Positions 26,245 to 34,374 of a DNA stretch of 43,872 nt are shown one piece after another. Numbering within the stretch: the stretch's first letter is position 1; each line of letters begins with the position of its first letter. The stretch is from Acidobacteriota bacterium. Its GTDB lineage: Bacteria; Acidobacteriota; Terriglobia; Bryobacterales; Bryobacteraceae. The position numbers and the translations under genes are program-made. The notes beneath the pieces were generated by a model. The model ran no database searches and had not been told where the DNA came from. It worked only from the letters and a program-made list of their open reading frames with translations. The DNA lies in contig JAFDVU010000042.1 of the NCBI GenBank assembly GCA_018268835.1, positions 1 to 43,872 on the forward strand, given 5' to 3'.

Positions 26245-26325
26245 GCGAAGGAGGCCGCGCTTGCCCTTTGCACAGCCATGGCAGCCGTCAAGGGGTGATG
26301 TTGCACGGTTTCGGCGCGGGCCCTC

Positions 26326-26334
26326 TGTTATACT
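26326..26334 (+). promoter_or_regulatory. Candidate extended -10 promoter (TGTTATACT) for the aldo/keto reductase
   Basis: TGT followed by TATACT is an extended -10 element, which can work without a strong -35 box. The predicted start of transcription near 26341 leaves a 20-base leader containing GGAGG before the ATG at 26361. Confidence 0.45.
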
Positions 26335-26360
26335 GCCCCAAAGCACCCAGGAGGCAGAGA

Positions 26361-27224
26361 ATGAATCGCCGCCGATTCCTGAACGCCGCCGCCGCGGGCA
26401 CCGTCTCGCTGGCCAAATTCCCGCATCACCTGTTCGCCGCATCGACACCCAAGTACGCCACCGACCGCGTGCTGCTCGGACCGCGCAAGATTCCGGTGAG
26501 CCGCATGGCCATGGGCACCGGCACAATCGGCTACAACGGCAGTTCCAACCAGACGCGCAAGCTCGGTTATCACGGGGTCGCGGAACTGCTTCGCGCCGCG
26601 TACGACCAGGGTGTCACCTTCTTTGATTCGGCCGACGCCTACGGCAGCCACACCTATGTGCGGGAGGCGCTGAAGACGCTGCCGCGCGAAAAGATCACCC
26701 TTCTCTCCAAGACCCAGGCCACCACCGCGGAGCGCATGAAGAGCGATCTCGACCGCTTCCGCCGCGAGTTGGGCACGGACTACATCGACATTCTGCTGCT
26801 GCACGTGCAGACCGCGCCCGATTGGAACATCCGCCAGCGCCCGGTGATGGACGTGATCAGCGAAGCCCGCGAGAAGGGCATCGTGCGCACGCACGGCTGC
26901 TCCTGCCACACGCTGGGCGCGCTGAAAGCGGCCGCCGCCGAACCGTGGGTCGAGGTCGATCTCGCGCGCCTGAACCCGGCCGGGCGCTACATGGATGCCG
27001 ATCCCAAGACCGTGACCGGCGTGCTCCAGCAGATGAAAGCCGCCGGCAAAGGCGTGATCGGGATGAAGATCCTCGGGCAGGGCGACCTGCGCGACCACGT
27101 CGACGAAGCGCTCCAGTTCGCCACCGCGCAGGACGTGCTCGACTGCTTCACGATCGGCAGCGAAAGCCGCCAGGAGTTCGAGCAGTTGCTCAAGAAGATC
27201 CCCGCGGCCAGTGTGCGCGGATAG
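26361..27224 (+). CDS. Tat-exported aldo/keto reductase
   Basis: I start the protein at the ATG at 26361 (MNRRRFLNAAAAGTVSLAKF) because GGAGG lies 6 bases upstream and this start gives a twin-arginine signal (RRRFLNAAAAG). The 287-residue protein has the AKR barrel. The full catalytic tetrad is visible: Asp89 and Tyr94 (FFDSADAYGSHTYV), Lys117 (ITLLSKTQ) and His148 (DILLLHVQT). The CSCHTLGALKAA segment and FTIGSESRQEFEQLL are typical of oxidoreductases of the YdhF/YajO class. The C-terminal part lacks the ferredoxin-like Cys cluster of some Tat-exported AKRs. Substrate unknown. It is transcribed away from the MTHFR operon and converges on the end of the Tad operon. Confidence 0.87.
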   Translation: MNRRRFLNAAAAGTVSLAKFPHHLFAASTPKYATDRVLLGPRKIPVSRMAMGTGTIGYNGSSNQTRKLGYHGVAELLRAAYDQGVTFFDSADAYGSHTYVREALKTLPREKITLLSKTQATTAERMKSDLDRFRRELGTDYIDILLLHVQTAPDWNIRQRPVMDVISEAREKGIVRTHGCSCHTLGALKAAAAEPWVEVDLARLNPAGRYMDADPKTVTGVLQQMKAAGKGVIGMKILGQGDLRDHVDEALQFATAQDVLDCFTIGSESRQEFEQLLKKIPAASVRG

Positions 27225-27257
27225 CGAGCCGAGCCTGCTTCGTTTTGGGAGACGCCG

Positions 27258-27274
27258 TGGACCAGGTTGGTCCA
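27258..27274. repeat. Imperfect palindrome TGGACCA-GGT-TGGTCCA
   Basis: Seven-base arms separated by GGT lie between the aldo/keto reductase stop and the larger palindrome at 27309-27331, with which it shares TGGACCA and TGGTCCA. Two related palindromes 50 bases apart may be paired terminators of convergent genes or binding sites for one dimeric protein. Confidence 0.6.
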
Positions 27275-27304
27275 AAGTCCAACTGGATATCAACGGCTTA
27301 CGGG

Positions 27305-27331
27305 AAAACGGTGGACCAACTTGGTCCACCG
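27305..27331 (-). terminator. Terminator-like 11-bp palindrome after the Tad operon
   Basis: Bases 27309-27331 are a perfect inverted repeat, CGGTGGACCAA and its complement around a single C. Read on the minus strand it is followed directly by TTTT (27305-27308). It lies 22 bases after the tadC stop, which fits an intrinsic terminator for the Tad operon. In the plus direction there is no comparable T-run. Confidence 0.6.
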
Positions 27332-27353
27332 GCGCTTCGGTTTCGTGCGCCCG

Positions 27354-28295
27354 CTACCTTCCGCCGCCGAGCAATTGCAGGTTCTTGAGCACGCTCAGCA
27401 TGCCGGGAACCAACGTGATTACGAACAGCACCGGCAGGATGAAGACCACGATCGGGAAGAGCATCTTGATGCCCGCCTTGCCGACTTCGGCCTCCACGCG
27501 CAAGCGCCGCCGTGTGCGCAGCGCGTCGGCGTAGACCTTGAGCGCCTGCGCCAGGCTGGTGCCGAATTTCTCGCTCTGCACGATCATCGCCGCCAGGCTC
27601 TTGATGTCCTCGATGCCGGTGCGCCGCACGAACTGGTTGAAGCTTTTTCCGCGCTCCTGCCCGGCGCGCACCTGCATCACCACGGTGGCGAATTCGCTGG
27701 CGAGCTCCGGATAGATGTACTTCATCTCGTCGCTGACCCGCATCATGGATTGATCCAGGCTGAGGCCCGTGCCCAGCACGATGCCGAGCAGGTCCACGGT
27801 ATCGGGCAGCGCCTCCTGCAGCTTGCGGCGATAGCGTTTCACCAGCCGGTAGAGAATCTGCTTGGGCAGAATGAACCCGAGCAATCCGGCGGCCACCAGG
27901 CCGCCGAAGAGCGACGCCGCCGCGTCCTTGTTGTCCTTCTGCAGATAGATGGTGCCGGCGAACAGCGAGGCGGTGAAGATCAGCACGAAGATGCAGTACA
28001 GCGCCAGCGCGCTCTTGCGGCGGACGCCGGCCTGCGAGAGCAGTTTCTCCGTGCCGTTCATCCAGTCCTCGCCGCCCGGAAACAGCCCGATGAAACCCAG
28101 CACGCGGTCCAGTCCGGTGCCGCCGTTCTTGCGGCGCGAGGTGCGCGCGGCGGTCACCATGGCCTGCGATTGCAGCCCTTCGAGGCGGTCGGCCAGCGGG
28201 TTCTCCTGGTTGACGAAGAACAGCTCGTAGCCGGTCCACAGCAGCAGGCTGAGGGTGCCGCCCACCAGAATGAAGAAGATCAGGTTCATCAGCAT
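27354..28295 (-). CDS. tadC: Tad pilus inner-membrane platform protein TadC
   Basis: The 313-residue protein has an N-terminal membrane helix (LIFFILVGGTLSLLLWTGYEL), a central pair of helices and the T2SSF domain at about residues 160-290. That domain shows RKLQEALPDTVDLLGIVLGTGL, LDQSMMRVSDEM and GKSFNQFVRRTGIEDIKSLAA, followed by MIVQSEKFGTSLAQALKVYAD. A final helix ends the protein. TadB and TadC form the inner-membrane platform on which Flp pili are assembled. It is the last gene of the operon, 13 bases after tadB, and a terminator-like palindrome follows. Assignment as TadC rather than TadB rests on gene order and on the LPDTVDLLGIVLGTGLSLDQ version of the motif. Confidence 0.88.
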   Translation of the reverse strand: MLMNLIFFILVGGTLSLLLWTGYELFFVNQENPLADRLEGLQSQAMVTAARTSRRKNGGTGLDRVLGFIGLFPGGEDWMNGTEKLLSQAGVRRKSALALYCIFVLIFTASLFAGTIYLQKDNKDAAASLFGGLVAAGLLGFILPKQILYRLVKRYRRKLQEALPDTVDLLGIVLGTGLSLDQSMMRVSDEMKYIYPELASEFATVVMQVRAGQERGKSFNQFVRRTGIEDIKSLAAMIVQSEKFGTSLAQALKVYADALRTRRRLRVEAEVGKAGIKMLFPIVVFILPVLFVITLVPGMLSVLKNLQLLGGGR

Positions 28296-28308
28296 CGTGG
28301 ATTCTCCT

Positions 28309-29289
28309 TCATACCTTGATGTTGGCGATCTTGCGGATCACCAGGATGCCGACGATCTCAGAGATGATCGCGTAGGTGAAAAATTTGGCGCCGGTGGGAT
28401 CGGTCCACAGCAGCCGCACGTACTCCGGCTTGAGGATCCAGAAACCCAGCCCCACCACGAGCGGCAGGCAGCACAGAAGTCCGGCGGAGAAGCGCTGCTG
28501 CGCGGTGTGCGCCTTCATCTTGGCGGCCATGTTGAGGCGCTCGCGCACCAGCATGGAGAGGTTTTCGAGCACGGTGACCATGTTGGCGCCGGTCTGCCGC
28601 TGCAGGATCAGGCTGGTGATGAAGAACTTCAGATCGATCAGCGGGACGCGCTTGCCCAGCCCGTGCAGCGCCGGCTCCACCTGCGAACCCAGCGCCAGCT
28701 CTTCCATCAGCTTCTTGAATTCCTTGCGCACCGGATCCGCGGTTTCGTTGGCGATGGTCTCCAGGCCGCTGTGGATGTTGTGTCCGGCGCGCATGGTGCG
28801 GGTGAACAGGTCGATGGCGTCCGGCAGCATCCCCTCGAACTTGTGCATCCGCTTCGAACGCACCCGCAGGATGTAGGCCAGCGGCCCGAGCCCGGCGGCA
28901 ACGGAGAAGAGCAATCGCAACAGCAGCAGGCCGCCGCCGATCAGCGTCAACAGCAGGAACACACCCAACCCGATGGCCAGACTGATGCCGAACACGTCCG
29001 CCGCGCGGTAGCGCAGGTCCGCCTGGTTGATGGTTTCCTGCAGCCGGCGCAGCACACCGACCCAGGTGACCAGGTCGCCCAGGAACGCGAAACTGCCGCG
29101 GTGCTCGCGGCGCAGCAGTTCGGGGGACGCGCCGGAGCGCGAACGCATGCTCGCGCGCAAACCGCGCAGCCGCCCGTGCAGATGACTGGCCGCGTGCTGT
29201 TCCGGCACGCTCCACAGGTAGTAACCCGCGCCGTAGAGCACGGCTGAAATCAGCACGCCGGAAAGCAGGAAGAAGCTGAACGCGCTCAC
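28309..29289 (-). CDS. tadB: Tad pilus inner-membrane platform protein TadB
   Basis: The 326-residue protein has N-terminal and mid-sequence membrane helices ([40 protein letters not shown]) and a T2SSF domain at about 170-300. That domain shows [61 protein letters not shown] and [19 protein letters not shown] ending text ([15 protein letters not shown]). It pairs with TadC as the platform of the Flp pilus assembly ATPase. The start overlaps the end of cpaF by 4 bases, so translation is coupled. Confidence 0.9.
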   Translation of the reverse strand: MSAFSFFLLSGVLISAVLYGAGYYLWSVPEQHAASHLHGRLRGLRASMRSRSGASPELLRREHRGSFAFLGDLVTWVGVLRRLQETINQADLRYRAADVFGISLAIGLGVFLLLTLIGGGLLLLRLLFSVAAGLGPLAYILRVRSKRMHKFEGMLPDAIDLFTRTMRAGHNIHSGLETIANETADPVRKEFKKLMEELALGSQVEPALHGLGKRVPLIDLKFFITSLILQRQTGANMVTVLENLSMLVRERLNMAAKMKAHTAQQRFSAGLLCCLPLVVGLGFWILKPEYVRLLWTDPTGAKFFTYAIISEIVGILVIRKIANIKV

Positions 29290-30599
29290 CGCTCCTTCAC
29301 CTCGTGCACTTCGTTGAACACCGACGCCGGCAGGTGGATGCCGTACGCCTTGAGGCGCTCCATGGACACGGGGGTCACTCCGTTGCCGCGGAAACGGCCC
29401 AGCACCTTGCCGCGCTGGCTGATGCCGGAGCGCTCGAACTCGAACAGGTCCTGCATCTCCACCTGGTCGTGCTCCACACCCACGACTTCGGAGATGGCCA
29501 CCACCTTGCGCGTTCCATCGGCCAGGCGCGAGCAGTGCAGCACGACATGGATCGCGCTGGCCAACTGCTGCCGGATGACCTTATCGGGCACGTGCTGGCT
29601 GGCCATCATCACCATGGTTTCCAGCCGCGAAAAGGCGTCGCGCGGCGTGTTGGCGTGCACCGTGGTCATGGATCCGTCGTGGCCCGTGTTCATTGCCTGG
29701 AGCATGTCCAGCGCCTCGGCGCCGCGCGATTCGCCCACGATGATGCGGTCGGGCCGCATACGCAGGGTGTTGATCAAGAGGTCGCGCTGCGTGATGGCGC
29801 CGGCGCCTTCGATGTTGGGCGGGCGCGTTTCCAGCCGCACCACGTGATTCTGCTGCAGGTTCAACTCGGCCGTGTCCTCGATGGTGACGATGCGCTCCTC
29901 TTCCGGGATGAAGCGCGAGAGCGTGTTCAGCATGGTGGTTTTGCCGGAGCCGGAACCGCCCGAGATCACGATGTTGAGCCGCGCCTCCACGCAGCCGCTG
30001 AGAAAATCCAGCATGCCGGTGGTGAAGGTCTCGTTCTTGAGCAGGTCCTCAGTGGAGAGGACCTTCTTGCCGTAGCGGCGGATGCTCATCACCGGGCCGA
30101 TGAGGGAGAGCGGCGGGATCACGGCGCAGACGCGCGAGCCGTCGGCGAGGCGCGCGTCCACGATCGGCGAGGAATCGTCGATGCGGCGCCCGATCGCGCT
30201 CACGATGCGGTCGATGATCATGCGCACGTGCGCGCCGTCCTTGAACCGGATGTTGGTCTCGACCACGCGCCCGCCGCGCTCCACGTACACGTTGTCGAAG
30301 CCGTTGACCATGATGTCGCTGATCGAGGGATCCTTGAGCAGCCCTTCGAGCGGCCCGAGCCCGAAGACCTCGTCGAGGATCTCTTCGATGAGCCGTTCGC
30401 GCTCGCCCATGGTCATGGGCAGCGCTTCGTCGATGATCAGCCGCTCCACGACAGCGCCGATTTCCCCGCGGACACTCTCCTTGTTCAGGTTCTTGAGCTG
30501 GTCCGGCGTCAGCGAGTTGACGAGCTTCTGATGGACCTGGCTCTTCAATTCGAACCAGCGATCGGCTCCGGAGGCGGGACGGACGAGGCGGCTACCCAT
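29286..30599 (-). CDS. cpaF: Tad pilus assembly/secretion ATPase CpaF (TadA)
   Basis: The 437-residue protein is a type II/IV secretion ATPase of the CpaF/TadA group, the motor for Flp pilus assembly at the inner membrane. It has the N-terminal helical domain ([41 protein letters not shown]). The RecA-like core has Walker [10 protein letters not shown] at 214-222, the Asp box TIEDTAEL at about 239-246, Walker B RIIVGE at 285-290 and the His box [12 protein letters not shown] at 305-316. The length and the [17 protein letters not shown] region are standard for CpaF. It lies 11 bases after cpaE and overlaps tadB. Confidence 0.94.
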   Translation of the reverse strand: MGSRLVRPASGADRWFELKSQVHQKLVNSLTPDQLKNLNKESVRGEIGAVVERLIIDEALPMTMGERERLIEEILDEVFGLGPLEGLLKDPSISDIMVNGFDNVYVERGGRVVETNIRFKDGAHVRMIIDRIVSAIGRRIDDSSPIVDARLADGSRVCAVIPPLSLIGPVMSIRRYGKKVLSTEDLLKNETFTTGMLDFLSGCVEARLNIVISGGSGSGKTTMLNTLSRFIPEEERIVTIEDTAELNLQQNHVVRLETRPPNIEGAGAITQRDLLINTLRMRPDRIIVGESRGAEALDMLQAMNTGHDGSMTTVHANTPRDAFSRLETMVMMASQHVPDKVIRQQLASAIHVVLHCSRLADGTRKVVAISEVVGVEHDQVEMQDLFEFERSGISQRGKVLGRFRGNGVTPVSMERLKAYGIHLPASVFNEVHEVKER

Positions 30600-30610
30600 G
30601 AGTCACCATT

Positions 30611-31795
30611 CTATGCGGACTTGGCCACGGCTTCGGGCCCCTTCTTCCGGCCGGCGGCCTTATCGACGAACAGACGGAAGATGCGGTCGAGTTCGCCGGC
30701 CTCTTCGCGATTGGCCACGAAGGGCCGCCCCTTGTTGATGGAGGCCAGCACCGCGGGCGAGGAAGGGACGCCGTAGAAGACGCTCTGGTTGAGCGTCTGC
30801 TGGATCTGCTCCAGGCTGGCCTGGTGGCTGTTGACCTTCTTGGTGTAGCGGTTGACCACGACCTTGATCTGTTCCTGGTTGAAGCCCATGCGCATGAGGT
30901 AGGCGATGTAGCGCTGCGCGTTGCGCACCGACGGAAACTCCTGATCAATCACCAGGAAGACGCTGGCCGATACCTGCGCCGCGGCCAACACCAGCTCGTT
31001 GTTGACGGCGCGGCCGCCATCCACCACGATGGCCTCATACTTCTCCACCAGGAAGGTGGCGAATTCGCGAAGCATGTGTTCGCTGAAATGGCCGTGCTGT
31101 TCCAGCGCGTCGGGCGGACCCACCAGGAAGAAGCCGAGCGGATCGCGCGTGACGAAGCCTTCGAACAGCGCCTGGTCCAGGCGCTCCAGGTTGTCGGCGA
31201 CTTCGAGCAGCGTGTACTGGGGCGCGGCGCCGAGTTGCATGGCGATGTCGTTGCCGATCCAGTCCAGGTCAAGAGCGACGGTGGCGACCTTGCGCTGGGC
31301 GAGCACGGCGGCGAAATTGGTGGCCAGGGTGGTGGTCCCGACGCCGCCCTTGGTGCCGATGAAGGTGTAGATCTTGCCGAGTTTGCTCTCGCCCGCCGTG
31401 CCGTGGCGCGGCGCGCGCTCCAGCCGGCCCATGGCGTCGCGGAACTCGGTGCGCTTGATGGGCTGCAGCAGAAATTCGTTGGCCCCGGCGCGCATGCACT
31501 GGATGACGGTTTCGCCGTCGGCGTGGAAGTTGCTCACGATGATGAACAGGTCCGGCGCCGCCTGCTTCACCTTCTCGACCGCCTTGATGCAGCCTTCGGG
31601 ATCGCCCGAGATATCGACGATCAGCCCGGCGTGCGGGTGCCGTTCCAGGTCCTGCAGCACGCGGATATAGAGGTTGGCCGCGACCTCGGTGTACTCGGCG
31701 ACGATCTTCGCGTCGGGCAGGTTGACGATGCTGTCGCGCACCATCTCGCGGAAATGTTCGTCGCTCGAAGCGACCATCAATGCGGTATTAGCCAC
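30611..31795 (-). CDS. cpaE: Tad pilus localisation/regulatory ATPase CpaE (TadZ)
   Basis: The 394-residue protein has an N-terminal receiver-like domain (about 1-125, with Asp61 in GLIVDISGD and NEFLLQPIKRTEF near its end). A ParA/MinD-like ATPase domain follows from about 140. The deviant Walker A motif KGGVGTTT is at 149-156, and VATVALDLDWIGNDIAMQLG and AIVVDGGRAVNNELVLAAAQ match the other nucleotide-binding segments. CpaE/TadZ proteins place the Flp pilus machine, often at a cell pole. The receiver-like domain probably lacks full phosphorylation chemistry, as is usual in TadZ. It lies between the TadE-like gene (12 bases) and cpaF (11 bases). Confidence 0.9.
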   Translation of the reverse strand: MANTALMVASSDEHFREMVRDSIVNLPDAKIVAEYTEVAANLYIRVLQDLERHPHAGLIVDISGDPEGCIKAVEKVKQAAPDLFIIVSNFHADGETVIQCMRAGANEFLLQPIKRTEFRDAMGRLERAPRHGTAGESKLGKIYTFIGTKGGVGTTTLATNFAAVLAQRKVATVALDLDWIGNDIAMQLGAAPQYTLLEVADNLERLDQALFEGFVTRDPLGFFLVGPPDALEQHGHFSEHMLREFATFLVEKYEAIVVDGGRAVNNELVLAAAQVSASVFLVIDQEFPSVRNAQRYIAYLMRMGFNQEQIKVVVNRYTKKVNSHQASLEQIQQTLNQSVFYGVPSSPAVLASINKGRPFVANREEAGELDRIFRLFVDKAAGRKKGPEAVAKSA

Positions 31796-31807
31796 GGCAA
31801 TCCTCTC

Positions 31808-32323
31808 TCATTGGGTTGCATCCGCCACGCAGACTCCGCTGGCATCCTGGTATCCGCCGCTCTCCATGGGGATGACTGTGGTGAACGGCGGCATGGTGAC
31901 GTTGCCCAGCTTGAAGAAGCTCGAAAACCGGGTGTACTGGTACGAAGTCACGCTCACGCTGACGAAATCGGGCACGCAGACGCCGCCGTTGCAGGCGGAG
32001 CCGTCGAAGGGCGTCTGGCTGCCGTCGGGGTTCTGGGTGAAGTAGGCCACGGTGATCCCGGCGGAGTTGTCCTGAAACTGGTTCTGGTCGATCACCGGCG
32101 GCACGTGCGTGGTGGCCCAGTTGAGCACGTTGCTGGCGGAGGCGTCCGCCTGCCAGCAGTGCGTGGCGGCGAACTGCGCGATGCGGCGCGTGTAATCCAC
32201 CACGGAATGCCAGGTCCAGAGCATTTCGGAGACGAAGATCAGCATGAAGGTCATAGGGAGCACGACCGCGGAATAGAGCAGCGCGAACTCCATCGCGGCC
32301 TGTCCGTTGCGCCGGCGTTTCAT
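31808..32323 (-). CDS. TadE-like pseudopilin (second copy)
   Basis: The 171-residue protein starts MKRRRNGQAAMEFALLYSAVV. A basic leader ends in Gly7, so cleavage there by a prepilin peptidase would leave Glu12 at +5 of the mature protein, as in Flp-type pseudopilins. One membrane helix (11-33) precedes an exported domain with several cysteines (THCW, SACNGGVCVPDF, ASGVCVAD), which probably form disulfides. TadE/F pseudopilins are minor pilus components needed for Flp fibre formation. The start overlaps the preceding TadE-like gene by 4 bases (ATGA). Confidence 0.85.
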   Translation of the reverse strand: MKRRRNGQAAMEFALLYSAVVLPMTFMLIFVSEMLWTWHSVVDYTRRIAQFAATHCWQADASASNVLNWATTHVPPVIDQNQFQDNSAGITVAYFTQNPDGSQTPFDGSACNGGVCVPDFVSVSVTSYQYTRFSSFFKLGNVTMPPFTTVIPMESGGYQDASGVCVADATQ

Positions 32324-32811
32324 AGCTTAGTGCCTCCGAACGGCACCGTGATCGAGGGCTTGAGTTGCACCGGATCGAATTGGATAAAGGGCAGCCGCAG
32401 TTGGACCGCGTAGCCGCCGGAGATGGCGACGGTGACGAAATCGGGCCGCTGCGCGCCGGTGAGGCCGTCGCAGCCGGAGACGTCGCAGGCGCCAAGCACG
32501 CCGTTGGCGTCGAAGCACTGCGTGGTGACGACGAGCATGTCGCTGGTGAGGTCGGAGACCACCGGAAGCCCCGTGGCGGGATCGTTGAGCGCGTTGGCGA
32601 TGGCCGCCTGGGTGGCCGGGTCGGCGGGATCGCAGAAGTTCAGGTTCTGCCCGACGGCGAGGCTGCGCGCGGCGGTGTAGACGATCTTCTGCAGCACGTA
32701 ATTGAGGTACGTGATGCGGCCGAACTGGATCATGCCGCTGACCAGCAGCATGAGCACCGGCATCCACAGCGCGACTTCGAGCACGGCGTTGCCGCGGACG
32801 CGCTTCCTCAA
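32320..32811 (-). CDS. TadE-like pseudopilin (first copy, TTG start)
   Basis: No ATG or GTG fits the N-terminus. The TTG at 32811, which overlaps the tadG stop as TTGA, gives MRKRVRGNAVLEVALWMPVL. That is an ideal prepilin-type leader: Gly7, then Glu12 at +5, then a membrane helix of about 20 residues. The 163-residue product continues FGRITYLNYVLQKIVYTAARSL, the TadE signature, and an exported domain with cysteines (NFCDPADPA, CFDANGVLGACDVSGCDG). It is probably a minor pseudopilin of the Flp pilus. TTG initiation with a 4-base overlap suggests translation coupled to tadG. Confidence 0.82.
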   Translation of the reverse strand: MRKRVRGNAVLEVALWMPVLMLLVSGMIQFGRITYLNYVLQKIVYTAARSLAVGQNLNFCDPADPATQAAIANALNDPATGLPVVSDLTSDMLVVTTQCFDANGVLGACDVSGCDGLTGAQRPDFVTVAISGGYAVQLRLPFIQFDPVQLKPSITVPFGGTKL

Positions 32812-34148
32812 TGCAGCACCACCTTTCCCGGTCCGGAGAAGTTTCCGACCGGACAAGAGTTGGCGTAGCGGGTATCGAACCACCCGGATTGCACAGGCGC
32901 CGGGTTGCCGATGTAGAGCACCGGGATGCGCCCATTGGCGTCGGTGGGGTTGAAGAATGTGCCGTCGGGGTTGGGCACCACCAGGAATTGGCGGAAGCCC
33001 AGCACCGTCATGGGGGCGGCGATGTTGGCGGCGAGCGCGTCCACGATGGCCACCGTGAGGATGCGGCGTCCGTTGCCGCTGTAGGCGTTGTACGGCGGGA
33101 CCTCGGCGGCCACCACCGTGCTGTCCGGCAGGAAGGCGGGGGAGATGGCGGCGAAATCGGTGACCGCGGTGGCGCACGACGCGGGCGTGTTGGCGTTGTC
33201 CAGCCGCGAGTAGATGCCGCAGAGCAGCGCCTGCGTGACCTGTGGCGCAGCGAGCGCGCAGGAGGGCGGAACCGCGCTGGCCCACAGCTGCTCGGTATCG
33301 GCGATGTTCATGCAGGCGGCGGGCGTGTTGGTGTTGGAGGTGAGCGCGTTGGGCGTCGGGTCGGTGGTGGCGGTGAGGCCGTTGGCGCCGTAGACGTATG
33401 CCTGGTCGAATTCGTCCGGGACGGTAGCGTTGCTCGGATCGTAGCGATTGACGAGCACGTAGGGCACGGTGGTGAGTCCGGCGGGACCGATGCTGCTGGT
33501 GCCCACCAGGTTGATGGGCACCGGCGTGCCGGTGCAGGATTGTGACAGCGTGTAGAGCGTGGAGAACGTGGCGTCGAAGCCGAAGTTGACGGTGTCGGTG
33601 GAGTCGAGCGCGGCGATGGCCAGGGGCACGATGCCGCAGGCGGTACACAACGGCGCGCTGATGCCCGCGACGGCCTGCGCCTGCACCGGTGTCTTGCGGG
33701 CCTCGCCGCCGGGCAGGAGGCTGAAGAACAACAGGGGCGCGTCGGCGGTCACGCTCACCTGAACGAACTGCGCGGAACTGCAATCGGCGGATTGTCCGGC
33801 GGCCGATGTGGCGTCGGCCGCGGTGGCGAAGCAGGCAGGCGAATTGATCGTGCTGGTGAGGTTGGTAGTGGACCCGCCCAGCGGGAGGATGCCGAAGTTG
33901 TAGCGGAACTGTGGACCGTTGGGCGAGCCGATGGCGGCCTGCATGTTGTCCGCGGCGGTGGTGGTGCCGATCAATTGCGCCGCGGCCTGCAAGGCGAGCG
34001 CGTTGGCCGCTTGATTGAGTTCGCCGCGGATGAGGTAGAGCCGGCCCAGATCCAGCGCGAAGCCCAGGAAGCCGAAGACCACCGGTACGAGGATCACCGC
34101 CAGTTGGAGGGACAGGGAGCCTCGTAGCGCAGGCCTCCCGGCCTGCAT
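32808..34148 (-). CDS. tadG: TadG-like Flp pilus assembly protein
   Basis: The protein has one N-terminal membrane helix (LAVILVPVVFGFLGFALDLGR) followed by LYLIRGELNQAANALALQAAAQL, the TadG/TadE-like signature, and a long exported region. I chose the ATG at 34148, which gives 446 residues. The frame stays open to 34397, but upstream codons are dispersed-repeat sequence. The first eight codons (MQAGRPAL) lie inside a copy of the hairpin repeat at 34124-34146, so the native start was probably altered by the repeat. In the expected prepilin-like position the sequence is RGSLSLQLAV, with Gln where Flp-type proteins have Glu. TadG is a minor component anchored in the inner membrane and reaching into the periplasm. 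Start uncertain. Confidence 0.78.
   Translation of the reverse strand: MQAGRPALRGSLSLQLAVILVPVVFGFLGFALDLGRLYLIRGELNQAANALALQAAAQLIGTTTAADNMQAAIGSPNGPQFRYNFGILPLGGSTTNLTSTINSPACFATAADATSAAGQSADCSSAQFVQVSVTADAPLLFFSLLPGGEARKTPVQAQAVAGISAPLCTACGIVPLAIAALDSTDTVNFGFDATFSTLYTLSQSCTGTPVPINLVGTSSIGPAGLTTVPYVLVNRYDPSNATVPDEFDQAYVYGANGLTATTDPTPNALTSNTNTPAACMNIADTEQLWASAVPPSCALAAPQVTQALLCGIYSRLDNANTPASCATAVTDFAAISPAFLPDSTVVAAEVPPYNAYSGNGRRILTVAIVDALAANIAAPMTVLGFRQFLVVPNPDGTFFNPTDANGRIPVLYIGNPAPVQSGWFDTRYANSCPVGNFSGPGKVVLH
34124..34146 (-). repeat. Dispersed hairpin repeat, copy A (inverted)
   Basis: This copy is the exact reverse complement of the 23-base sequence found at 34312-34334 and 34351-34373. 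Its core GCAGGCC-GGGA-GGCCTGC is a 7-bp hairpin. It lies inside the first codons of tadG. Confidence 0.85.
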
Positions 34149-34272
34149 TCGCCGGGAGAGGCCGGGAGCGCGACCGGTTGCGGTGGGAGGCCGTTGCGGA
34201 GCGGCGGGAGAGGGAGGGTGGAAAACCCGCGCGTTTGGGGCATGCCGGCGCGGATTGCGGTTCGATCCAAAG

Positions 34273-34289
34273 GTCGGCCGGAGGCCGAC
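34273..34289 (+). repeat. Related palindrome GTCGGCC-GGA-GGCCGAC
   Basis: Seven-base arms around GGA are followed directly by GGTACCAG, as one copy of the 23-base repeat also is at a short distance. It appears to be a second version of the same hairpin-type dispersed repeat. Confidence 0.7.
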
Positions 34290-34311
34290 GGTACCAGGGG
34301 CGTGCGCGGTG

Positions 34312-34334
34312 GCAGGCCGGGAGGCCTGCGCTAC
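34312..34334 (+). repeat. Dispersed hairpin repeat, copy B
   Basis: Identical over 23 bases to copy C and, inverted, to copy A. The core GCAGGCC-GGGA-GGCCTGC is followed by GCTAC. Confidence 0.85.
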
Positions 34335-34350
34335 GGGCCGGGTACCAGAG

Positions 34351-34373
34351 GCAGGCCGGGAGGCCTGCGCTAC
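34351..34373 (+). repeat. Dispersed hairpin repeat, copy C
   Basis: Identical to copy B, 16 bases further on. It ends one base from the stop codon of the secretin gene, so it forms the first hairpin of the message after that gene. Confidence 0.85.
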
Positions 34374-34374
34374 T

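Larger units (their letters stand above)
34149..34374. repeat. Repeat island between the secretin gene and tadG
   Basis: This 226-base stretch is the longest gene-free interval of the window. It holds the direct repeat copies at 34312-34334 and 34351-34373, the related palindrome at 34273-34289, two GGTACCAG boxes (34290-34297 and 34341-34348) and a purine-rich tract on the plus strand (about 34150-34220). No promoter or gene is apparent. Transcribed within the Tad operon, its hairpins could cause 3' end formation or slow mRNA decay, so that genes before and after are expressed at different levels. Confidence 0.7.

Noticed and set aside
34124..34373. CRISPR array
   Set aside because: Only three copies are present, they differ in orientation and spacing, each is itself a palindrome, and no cas gene is present.
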